Assembly (NCBI GenBank): GCA_013811855.1
Contig: JACCUL010000181.1
Coordinates: 1-13,732, forward strand
Direction: 5' to 3'
DNA: 13,732 nucleotides
From: Acidimicrobiia bacterium
Lineage (GTDB): Bacteria; Actinomycetota; Acidimicrobiia; Acidimicrobiales; Ilumatobacteraceae
Part shown: positions 6,971-13,128 of the stretch, one piece after another
How the letters are laid out: every line of letters starts with the position of its first letter
Position numbering within the stretch: the stretch's first letter is position 1
Position numbers and translations under genes: made by a program
The notes under the pieces: generated by a model
The model's database searches: none
Seen by the model: the letters and a program-made list of their open reading frames with translations, nothing else
Told to the model about the DNA's origin: nothing

Positions 6971-7563
6971 GCGGGACTCCTTTGCATGACGTTCTTGAGG
7001 GTGTCGACGAGCAGGCGGTGCTCGGTCTCGTGGACGCGGGCGGTGAGGGAATCGAGCGTGTCGTCGGGGCGGATGGCCACGTCGGCGGTAGCGAGCACGG
7101 GACCGTCGTCGACGCCCTCGTCGGGGACGAGGTGGACCATCACGCCGGTGATCGTGCGCTCGCCGGCGATGGCCTCCTGCCACGCCCGCTCGATGGCGTG
7201 GGCGCCCGGCAGCTCGCCGGGTCGGGCGGGGTGCAGGTTGATCACCCGCTCGGGGAACCAGCCGAGGAAGCCGACCGTGAGCAGGCGCATCCACCCGGCG
7301 AGCACGACGAGGTCGGGCCCGAACCCGGCGATGACGTCGGCCAGCCGGGCGTCGTAGTCGGCGCGTGGCTCGCCCGGTTGCGCGCCCACGTGGATCGCCG
7401 GGACGCCGGCCCGGCTGGCCCGGGCCAGGGCGCCGGCCTCGGCCCGGTCCGAGACGACGGCGACGACGGCGGCCGCCAGCGTGCCGTCCGCGCAGGCGTC
7501 GAGCACGGACTGCAGGTTCGATCCGCTCCCCGAGGCCATCACGACGAGCCGGCCCGGTCCCAT
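6967..7563 (-). CDS. purN: Phosphoribosylglycinamide formyltransferase (GAR transformylase)
   Basis: 198 residues, the usual size for PurN. It moves the formyl group from 10-formyltetrahydrofolate to GAR, the third step of purine synthesis. The start of the fold is RLVVMASGSGSNLQSVLDA (5-23), the phosphate-binding loop for GAR; VVLAGWMRLL (86-95) follows. Catalytic residues by comparison with the E. coli enzyme are Asn109 and His111 in INLHPA and Asp148 in VPDEGVDDGP. The segment HPARPGELPGAHAIERAW resembles the fungal Ade8 type of loop more than the E. coli form. ATG 7563 has GAGGG touching it and a TAGGGT hexamer six bases upstream, so translation may be leaderless. It overlaps guaB by four bases, so the two purine genes should be one transcript; purH, its more usual partner, is not here. 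Confidence 0.96.
   Translation of the reverse strand: MGPGRLVVMASGSGSNLQSVLDACADGTLAAAVVAVVSDRAEAGALARASRAGVPAIHVGAQPGEPRADYDARLADVIAGFGPDLVVLAGWMRLLTVGFLGWFPERVINLHPARPGELPGAHAIERAWQEAIAGERTITGVMVHLVPDEGVDDGPVLATADVAIRPDDTLDSLTARVHETEHRLLVDTLKNVMQRSPA
6977..6983 (-). promoter_or_regulatory. guaB ribosome-binding site within purN
   Basis: AAAGGAG on the minus strand ends six bases before the GTG start of guaB and lies inside the last codons of purN. It fixes the guaB start; the coding frame stays open well upstream of it. Confidence 0.85.
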
Positions 7564-7569
7564 CCCTCG

Positions 7570-7575
7570 ACCCTA
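7570..7575 (-). promoter_or_regulatory. Probable -10 element of purN-guaB (leaderless layout)
   Basis: TAGGGT on the minus strand, then six bases, then ATG 7563. This spacing puts the predicted transcription start on the A of the start codon. No convincing -35 hexamer is seen. Confidence 0.5.
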
Positions 7576-7615
7576 GGTGCGGCGCCCGCTCGGTGCGGCG
7601 ACGGCGAACGAAATG

Positions 7616-7621
7616 TACGGT
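7616..7621 (+). promoter_or_regulatory. Probable -10 element of the AlaX-like gene (leaderless layout)
   Basis: TACGGT followed by six bases and ATG 7628, the same arrangement as the divergent purN promoter 40 bases away. No clear Shine-Dalgarno sequence precedes the ATG and no convincing -35 is visible. Confidence 0.5.
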
Positions 7622-7627
7622 CGGACC

Positions 7628-8344
7628 ATGGCCGTCTACCTGTGTCACGAGCAGCCCGACCTCCACGAGCACGACGCCACCGTGCTCGACGCCGTCCCGG
7701 GGCGCGTCGTGCTCGACCGGTCGGCGCTGCACCCGGGCGGCGGCGGCCAGGTCACGGACGTCGGGTGGCTGGAGCACGGCGCCGGTGTGGTGGCGATCAC
7801 GGACGTCGAGACGGTCGACGGCGTGGTGTGGCACGTGCTCGGCGACGACGTCGAGCTGTCGGGCACGGTGGTCGTCCGGGTGGACGCCGAGCACCGCTCG
7901 CGCGTCGCGCAGCTGCACACCGATTCGCACATCCTGAACGCGCTCGTCTACGAGCGCTTCCCGGGCACGCTCGTCACCGGCGCCCAGATCAACGCCGACG
8001 GGACCGGCCGCATGGACTTCGACCTGTCGAAGATCGACAACGACGTGCTGCGCGGCCTCGACGCCGACGTGAACGACGTCATCGGCCAGGGCCTCGACGT
8101 GCACAGCATCTACGTCGACGCGGCCGATGCGGCGGTCGTCGAGGGTCTCGTGCGCAGCCTGTCGGTCGCCCCGCCACCGACGCCCGACGGTCGGCTGCGG
8201 GTCATCGACATCGCCGGCGTCGACCGCCAGGCCTGCGGCGGCACGCACTTGTCGAACACGGCGCAGTCAGGTCCGTTTCGCATCACCAAGGTCGAGAGCA
8301 AGGGCAAGCGCAACCGCCGCATCAGGTTCGTGCTCGACGCCTGA
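7628..8344 (+). CDS. AlaX-type alanyl-tRNA editing protein
   Basis: 238 residues. AlaX proteins are free-standing relatives of the alanyl-tRNA synthetase editing domain that hydrolyse mischarged Ser-tRNA(Ala) or Gly-tRNA(Ala) in the cytosol. The N-terminal part carries the glycine-rich HPGGGGQVTDVG (35-46), found in the longer AlaX class and in AlaRS. The zinc site is complete: His97 and His101 in LHTDSHIL, and Cys203 and His207 in CGGTHLSN. There is no aminoacylation or C-Ala domain, so it is not a synthetase fragment. ATG 7628 was chosen because the TACGGT hexamer sits six bases upstream and the product then begins at the usual family N-terminus; the frame is open further up to 7577 but that would run through the promoter. 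It is divergent from purN and 125 bases upstream of ppc. Confidence 0.93.
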   Translation: MAVYLCHEQPDLHEHDATVLDAVPGRVVLDRSALHPGGGGQVTDVGWLEHGAGVVAITDVETVDGVVWHVLGDDVELSGTVVVRVDAEHRSRVAQLHTDSHILNALVYERFPGTLVTGAQINADGTGRMDFDLSKIDNDVLRGLDADVNDVIGQGLDVHSIYVDAADAAVVEGLVRSLSVAPPPTPDGRLRVIDIAGVDRQACGGTHLSNTAQSGPFRITKVESKGKRNRRIRFVLDA

Positions 8345-8348
8345 CGCG

Positions 8349-8400
8349 GGTTCTGAACGCGATTTCGTCAGGAAAACCAGGCGCAGACCTCGTCAGAACC
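8349..8400. repeat. Inverted repeat downstream of the AlaX-like gene
   Basis: GGTTCTGA (8349-8356) and TCAGAACC (8393-8400) are perfect complements, eight base pairs around a 36-base loop. Inside, TCGTCAG occurs twice (8365-8371 and 8390-8396), 25 bases apart. No T-run follows, so a simple intrinsic terminator is unlikely; a protein site or a longer RNA fold is possible. Confidence 0.4.
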
Positions 8401-8410
8401 TGGATCTCCG

Positions 8411-8451
8411 CCCACCGAGGCCCCCGCCATCCGAAGCAGGCTCGGGGTGGG
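8411..8451. repeat. Imperfect inverted repeat just upstream of the ppc -10 element
   Basis: CCCACCGAG (8411-8419) can pair with CTCGGGGTGGG (8441-8451), nine pairs with a two-base bulge and a 21-base loop. Its right arm ends five bases before the TACCGT hexamer, so it covers the -35 region of ppc and could be an operator; it could equally be the end of the upstream transcript. Confidence 0.35.
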
Positions 8452-8456
8452 TCACG

Positions 8457-8462
8457 TACCGT
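8457..8462 (+). promoter_or_regulatory. Probable -10 element of ppc (near-leaderless layout)
   Basis: TACCGT, seven bases, then ATG 8470. There is no purine-rich ribosome-binding site before the ATG, which agrees with a leaderless message. Confidence 0.45.
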
Positions 8463-8469
8463 TCGCCTG

Positions 8470-11220
8470 ATGGATGGCAAGGACGCCGCGGTCAGCTCGG
8501 ACATCCGGCTGCTCGGGCGACTGCTCGGCGACGTCGTGCGCGACCAGGCCGGCGACGAGGTGTTCGCGCTCGTCGAGGACGTCCGCCAGCGCGCCGTCGA
8601 AGCCCGCCAGGACGGCCACAGCCCGCTCGACACGCTGCGCGGCGCGCTGCCGGGCCGCAGCATCCACGACCAGCTGCACCTCATCAGGGCCTACGGGTTC
8701 CTCTCGCTGCTGGCGAACACGGCCGAGGACGTCCACCACGAACGCCGTCGCCGGCACCACCGGGCGCGCGGCACCGGCCCGCAGGTCGGCAGCCTGGCGG
8801 CCACGCTCGACGGCCTGGCGCAGCGGGGGATCGACGGCGAGACGGTGCGGCGGGTCGTCGCCGACTTGCAGATCGTCCCGGTGATCACGGCCCACCCGAC
8901 CGAGGTGCGCCGTCAGACCGTGCTCGACATCCTGCGCGAGGTCGCCCGTCTGCTGGCCGCCCGCACCTCGCTGGCCGCCGAAGCGCCCGAGCACGCCGAC
9001 ATCGAGCGACGGCTCGGCCTGTCGATCCTGACGTTGTGGCAGACGGCGATCCTGCGCCTGTCGAAGCTGCGCGTCGTCGACGAGATCAACGAGGCACTCC
9101 GCTATTACGAGGCCAGCATCTTCGATGTGGTGCCTGCGTTGGAGGAGGAGCTCGAGCACCTCGTCGGTGAGCGCTGGGGCATCGGCGTGGACGCCGCCGG
9201 CGTCGTGCGCATGGGCTCGTGGATCGGCGGCGACCGCGATGGCAACCCGTACGTCGACGGCGCCGTCCTGCGCACGGCGATCGGCCGGCACGCCGTCACG
9301 GCGTTCGACCACCACCTCGCCGCGCTGGGCCGGCTGGCGCTCGTGCTGTCGCTCTCCGAGCGGCTGATCGAGCCGACGCCGCAGCTGCGGGCGTTGGCTG
9401 ACGCGTCCGGTGACGACTCGTCGTTCCGGGCCGACGAGCCGTACCGGCGCGCCCTGCGGGGGATGTACGCCCGCACGTGGGCGCACGCCGCGGTCGTGCT
9501 CGACGGCACCGGCATGGCGCTCGCCGCGCCGGCGCCGGCCGTGCCCCGCCCGGCGTACGAAACGATCGACGAGCTGGCGGCTGACCTGCGTGTCGTCGAG
9601 GGGTCGTTGCACGGTCACGGCGCCGGCGCGCTCGCCAGCGAGCTCGTCGAACCGGTGCGCCGGGCCGTGGTCACGTTCGACAGCTCGCTGTGCAGCCTCG
9701 ACCTGCGCCAGCACGCCGCTGTGCACGAGGAGGTCGTGGCCGAGCTCCTCGCCGTCGCCGGCGAGTGCGCCGACTACCGCGCGCTGGACGAGGCGGCGCG
9801 TGTCGAGTTGCTGGCGGCCGAGCTGCGCAGCCCGCGGTTGCTGCGCAGCCCGTTCGCCACCTACGGCGAGGTGACGGCCAAGGAGCTGGAGGTGCTGGAG
9901 TCCGCCGCCGACGCCGTCACCCGCCTCGGCCCGTCGAGCATTCGCGAATACGTCATCTCGGCGACGACGAGTGTCAGCGACGTGCTCGAAGCGATCGTCT
10001 TGCTGCGCGAGGTCGGCCTCGTCCGTGCCGGCGCCGCGCCGTCGGCGAGCGTGGACATCGTGCCGCTGTTCGAGACGATCGACGACCTCGGGCGGGCCCA
10101 CGACGTGCTCGAGGCGCTGCTGCAGTTGCCCGGGTACCGGGCGCTCGTTGCCGACCGCGGCGAACGTCAAGAGGTCATGGTCGGCTACTCCGACTCCAAC
10201 AAGGACGGTGGCTACCTGGCGTCGAGCTGGGCGCTGTCGCAGGCGCAGTCCCGCCTCGTCGACACCGCCAAGGCAGCCGGTGTACGGCTACGGCTGTTCC
10301 ACGGCCGTGGCGGCACGGTCGGCCGCGGCGGCGGTCCGGCCTACGAGGCGATCCTGGCCCAACCGGCCGGCTCCGTCGACGGACAGCTCCGGATCACCGA
10401 GCAGGGGGAGATGGTCGCCGCGAAGTACGGCCAGCCAGCGTCGGCCCGGCGCAACCTGGAGACGCTGGTCGCGGCGACCCTGGAGGCCTCGATCGCTTCG
10501 GCCGACGGCGTCGACGAGCACGCCGAGTTCACCTCGACCATGTCGGCAGTGGCCGACGCCGCGCTCGTCGCCTACCGGTCGCTCGTCGTCGACGAGGCGG
10601 ACTTCGCCGAGTTCTTCGCCGCGATCACGCCGATCGGCGAGCTGTCCAAGCTCAACGTCGGCAGCCGTCCGGCGTCGCGCACCGGCTCCGGTCGCATCGC
10701 CGACCTGCGAGCCATCCCGTGGGTCTTCGGGTGGACGCAGTGCCGGCTGATGCTGCCCGGCTGGTTCGGCGCCGGGTCGGCGTTCGACGCTGTGGCGGCG
10801 TCGCAGCCCGACGCGGAGGCGCGCTTCGTCGACATGCACCGCCACTGGCCGTTCTTCCGCAGTGTCATGGGGAACATGGGCATGGTCCTGGCCAAGGTCG
10901 ACGTCGAGATCGGGCGCATGTACGCCCAGACACTCGTCTCGGCTGGCCCAACCCGGGACCGGGTCATGGCGTGCATCGAGCGGGAACACGCCCGCACGAC
11001 CGAGTGGCACGCCCGCATCACCGGATCGCCCGACCCGCTGGCGGACAACCCGGCCCTCGCTCGCAGCATTCGCAACCGCTACCCGTACCTCGACCCGCTG
11101 CACGTGATGCAGGTCGAGCTGTTGCGGCGTTACCGCGCCGGCGACAACGACCCGCTCGTCGAGCGCGGCATCCAGCTGACGCTCAACGCCATCGCCACCG
11201 GCCTGCGCAACAGCGGCTGA
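8470..11220 (+). CDS. ppc: Phosphoenolpyruvate carboxylase
   Basis: 916 residues, normal for bacterial PEPC. It makes oxaloacetate from phosphoenolpyruvate and bicarbonate, refilling the TCA cycle. Signatures in order: VITAHPTEVRRQT with the catalytic His142; GSWIGGDRDGNP (249-260); the PEPC signature VGYSDSNKDGG (571-581); the glycine-rich loop FHGRGGTVGRGGGP from 610, with essential Arg613; AIPWVFGWTQCRLMLPGW; MGNMGMVLAKVD with Lys809; and the C-terminal end GLRNSG with Asn914. Lys809 and Asn914 match positions that bind the inhibitor aspartate in the E. coli enzyme, so feedback inhibition is likely. The N-terminus shows no plant-type phosphorylation site. ATG 8470 is preceded by a TACCGT hexamer at 8457. 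The gene ends 41 bases before the convergent stop of the transporter ATPase gene; I see no clear terminator there. Confidence 0.98.
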   Translation: MDGKDAAVSSDIRLLGRLLGDVVRDQAGDEVFALVEDVRQRAVEARQDGHSPLDTLRGALPGRSIHDQLHLIRAYGFLSLLANTAEDVHHERRRRHHRARGTGPQVGSLAATLDGLAQRGIDGETVRRVVADLQIVPVITAHPTEVRRQTVLDILREVARLLAARTSLAAEAPEHADIERRLGLSILTLWQTAILRLSKLRVVDEINEALRYYEASIFDVVPALEEELEHLVGERWGIGVDAAGVVRMGSWIGGDRDGNPYVDGAVLRTAIGRHAVTAFDHHLAALGRLALVLSLSERLIEPTPQLRALADASGDDSSFRADEPYRRALRGMYARTWAHAAVVLDGTGMALAAPAPAVPRPAYETIDELAADLRVVEGSLHGHGAGALASELVEPVRRAVVTFDSSLCSLDLRQHAAVHEEVVAELLAVAGECADYRALDEAARVELLAAELRSPRLLRSPFATYGEVTAKELEVLESAADAVTRLGPSSIREYVISATTSVSDVLEAIVLLREVGLVRAGAAPSASVDIVPLFETIDDLGRAHDVLEALLQLPGYRALVADRGERQEVMVGYSDSNKDGGYLASSWALSQAQSRLVDTAKAAGVRLRLFHGRGGTVGRGGGPAYEAILAQPAGSVDGQLRITEQGEMVAAKYGQPASARRNLETLVAATLEASIASADGVDEHAEFTSTMSAVADAALVAYRSLVVDEADFAEFFAAITPIGELSKLNVGSRPASRTGSGRIADLRAIPWVFGWTQCRLMLPGWFGAGSAFDAVAASQPDAEARFVDMHRHWPFFRSVMGNMGMVLAKVDVEIGRMYAQTLVSAGPTRDRVMACIEREHARTTEWHARITGSPDPLADNPALARSIRNRYPYLDPLHVMQVELLRRYRAGDNDPLVERGIQLTLNAIATGLRNSG

Positions 11221-11261
11221 CGCGGGTCGGCGTCAACTTCCTGGCTCGTCGACGGCCGCGG

Positions 11262-12098
11262 TCATCGCAGGGCGGGCTCGTCCGGCGCGTCGGGTGCGAC
11301 GTTCACGTCATGGTGGTGATCGTCGTCGTCCACGAGCATCAGCGCGCCGCCCAGGTCGAGCAGACGGCCACCATAGGCAGCGGCGAGGTGCTCGCGAACG
11401 AGCACGGCTGCTGGCGGTCCGGCGGCGACGACCCGCCCGGCGAGAAGGATCACCTGGTCGCTCAGTGCTGCGTCGGCGAGGTCGTGGGTGGCGACGACGA
11501 CGGTGCGGCCAGCGGCATGCTCCTCGACCAGGAGGCGGCGGATCTGCTCCGACGATGTCAGATCCAGGCCGGCCGCTGGTTCGTCGAGCAGCAACAGGTC
11601 GGCGCTCTGGGCCAGCCCCTGGGCGACGAAGGCGCGCTGACGTTGGCCGCCCGAGAGATCGGCGAGGTGGCGGTTGGCCAGCGGGCCGAGCTCGACCCGC
11701 TCGATGGCGTCGCGGACGAGGGCGCGGTCGGTGGTGTCGAGTCGTCCGAACGGTCCGCGCTGGGCAGCCCGCCCGAGCGCCACGAGCTCGCGCACCGTCA
11801 CCGGCAGGTGGGGCGGCGCGTGTTGCGCTTGCAACACGTAGGCGACGCGACGTCGAACGGTGCGCGGATCGGCGCCGAAGACCCGCAGTGAGCCCGTCGT
11901 CGGCGCCAACAGGCCGGCCACGGCGTGGAGGAGTGTCGACTTCCCAGACCCGTTGGGACCGACGAGCGAGGTGACGCCGAAGCGGATGTCGAGGTCGTCA
12001 ACCTCCACCACGACGCTGCCGCGGCGCGAGAGCGCCAACGACCGCGCCGCGATCACGGAATCGGCATGACTCTCGTTCCCGTTGGTCGAAGAGGTCAT
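11262..12098 (-). CDS. Zinc/manganese-type ABC transporter ATP-binding protein (ZnuC-like)
   Basis: 278 residues from ATG 12098; the frame stays open further upstream, but that would cross the divergent gene. All ABC ATPase motifs are present: Walker A GPNGSGKST (47-55), Q loop Gln90, signature LSGGQRQR (148-155), Walker B LLLLDEP (168-174), and the switch His205 in ATHD. It should power the permease encoded on the opposite strand, on the inner face of the membrane. It ends with an extension after the ABC domain that contains VDDDDHHHD (256-264), a possible metal-binding patch. The gene faces away from the binding-protein and permease genes and shares a 19-base promoter gap with them; this split layout is less usual than a single znuABC operon. 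Metal preference cannot be proved from this protein alone. Confidence 0.94.
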   Translation of the reverse strand: MTSSTNGNESHADSVIAARSLALSRRGSVVVEVDDLDIRFGVTSLVGPNGSGKSTLLHAVAGLLAPTTGSLRVFGADPRTVRRRVAYVLQAQHAPPHLPVTVRELVALGRAAQRGPFGRLDTTDRALVRDAIERVELGPLANRHLADLSGGQRQRAFVAQGLAQSADLLLLDEPAAGLDLTSSEQIRRLLVEEHAAGRTVVVATHDLADAALSDQVILLAGRVVAAGPPAAVLVREHLAAAYGGRLLDLGGALMLVDDDDHHHDVNVAPDAPDEPALR

Positions 12099-12105
12099 CG
12101 CTTCG
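12087..12105. promoter_or_regulatory. 19-bp dyad, candidate metalloregulator operator
   Basis: CGAAGAG-GTCAT-CGCTTCG is a 7-5-7 imperfect dyad (outer five pairs perfect: CGAAG and CTTCG). It fills the spacer of the plus-strand promoter, touches the bidirectional -10 core and covers the ATPase start codon. A repressor bound here would block both genes. It does not match the A/T-rich Zur box known from streptomycetes or mycobacteria, so the identity of any binder is open. Confidence 0.3.
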
Positions 12106-12112
12106 TATGCTA
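12106..12112. promoter_or_regulatory. Bidirectional -10 core between the ATPase and binding-protein genes
   Basis: TATGCTA reads TATGCT on the plus strand (12106-12111, six bases before ATG 12118) and TAGCAT on the minus strand (12112-12107, eight bases before ATG 12098). Both are TANNNT hexamers and share five base pairs. A weak TTGGTC at 12082-12087, 18 bases upstream, could be a plus-strand -35. Confidence 0.5.
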
Positions 12113-12117
12113 CGCCG

Positions 12118-13128
12118 ATGAGATCTGTTCCCAGTCTTGTCGCGGCGGGGGCGCTCGTGGTCGGCGTGCTCACCTCCTGTCGCGACGACAGCGACGGCGC
12201 TGCTGCCGTGGCCACGGAGGGCTCGGCGGCGGCGGCGGGTGGCGCGCGACCGTCGGTCGTCGTGACGACGAACATCCTCGGCGACGTGGTCAGCGAGGTG
12301 CTCGGCGATCAGGCGGCCGTCGAGGTGATCATGCCGCTCGGGTCGGCCCCTCACGACTTCGCCGCGTCGGCGCGACAGGCCGAGGCGATGACGCGCGCCG
12401 ACCTCCTCGTCGTCAACGGCGCGGGGTTCGAAGAAGGACTGCTCGGCGTGATCGACAGCGCCGGGGAGGCGGGCGCGCCCGTGTTCTCGTTCGCCGAGCA
12501 GGTCGACCTCCTCGAGTTCACCGGCGAGCACGACGAGCACGAAGAGGATGGCGAGGACGACGAGGAGGCTGAGCACGACGAGCAGGCCGAGGGGTCGGAC
12601 GACCCGCACATCTGGACGGACCCGAGCCGGATGGCACAGGCGGTGGCCGCGTTCGCCGAGCGGGCCGGCGAGCTGGACGGCGTCGACGCCGGCGTCATCG
12701 AGTCGCAGGCGGCCGCCTACGTCGAGGAGCTCGACGACCTCGATGCCGAGATCGAGGACCTGCTCGCAGACGTCCCATCCGAGCGGCGCGTGCTGGTGAC
12801 CAACCATGAGGTGTTCGGGTACTTCGCCGACCGGTACGACCTCGAGGTGATCGGCGCGGTGATCCCGTCCCTGACCACGAATGCGAGCGTTTCGGCGGCC
12901 GACATCGAGGCCCTCGCCGGCCTGATCCGCGAACGGGGCATGCCAGCAATCTTCGGTGAGACGACGCAGCCGACCCAGCTCGCCGAGGCGCTGGCCAGTG
13001 AGGTGGGCGATGGCGTCGAGGTGGTCGAGCTGTTCGCCGAGAGTCTCGGCGAGGACGGCTCGGGCGCCGAGACCTACATTGGGATGATGTCGCTCAACGC
13101 CGAGCGCATCGGCGGCGCGCTGGCGTGA
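12118..13128 (+). CDS. Metal-binding lipoprotein of ABC importer (ZnuA/TroA-like)
   Basis: 336 residues. A short lipoprotein signal ends in LTSC, giving Cys21 as the lipidated residue. The cluster A-I fold is clear: SVVVTTNILGDVVSEVLGD (46-64), PLGSAPHDFAAS with ligand His79, DDPHIWTDPSRM with His164, TNHEVFGYFADRY with His230, and LFAESLG with Glu308 where TroA and PsaA have aspartate. Three histidines plus one acidic residue suggest zinc, with manganese possible. Just before His164 lies an acidic loop (about 137-160) rich in Asp and Glu with His138, His141 and His153; ZnuA proteins often carry a His-rich loop at this point. It should capture metal outside the membrane and deliver it to the permease. 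ATG 12118 was chosen over a more upstream TTG because it gives the lipoprotein signal directly and has TATGCT six bases before it. Confidence 0.94.
   Translation: MRSVPSLVAAGALVVGVLTSCRDDSDGAAAVATEGSAAAAGGARPSVVVTTNILGDVVSEVLGDQAAVEVIMPLGSAPHDFAASARQAEAMTRADLLVVNGAGFEEGLLGVIDSAGEAGAPVFSFAEQVDLLEFTGEHDEHEEDGEDDEEAEHDEQAEGSDDPHIWTDPSRMAQAVAAFAERAGELDGVDAGVIESQAAAYVEELDDLDAEIEDLLADVPSERRVLVTNHEVFGYFADRYDLEVIGAVIPSLTTNASVSAADIEALAGLIRERGMPAIFGETTQPTQLAEALASEVGDGVEVVELFAESLGEDGSGAETYIGMMSLNAERIGGALA

Noticed and set aside
6971..8248. Upstream extension of the guaB frame through purN
   Set aside because: GTG 6970 has a good ribosome-binding site and gives the normal IMP dehydrogenase N-terminus.
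6982..8469. Upstream extension of the ppc frame across purN and the AlaX-like gene
   Set aside because: The extension runs through two well-supported genes in other frames; ATG 8470 matches the usual PEPC N-terminus and has a promoter-like hexamer.
8452..10170. Long open frame on the minus strand opposite ppc (572 codons)
   Set aside because: The sense strand is a full PEPC with all signatures. The antisense translation is Arg/Gly/Val-rich without recognisable domains.
11221..11261. Possible terminator between the convergent ppc and ATPase genes (GACGGCCGCGGTC)
   Set aside because: The palindrome is imperfect, very short and has no T-run; I would not call it.
12099..12275. Earlier start for the transporter ATPase
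   Set aside because: It would run antisense through the lipoprotein signal of the divergent gene and remove the shared promoter gap.
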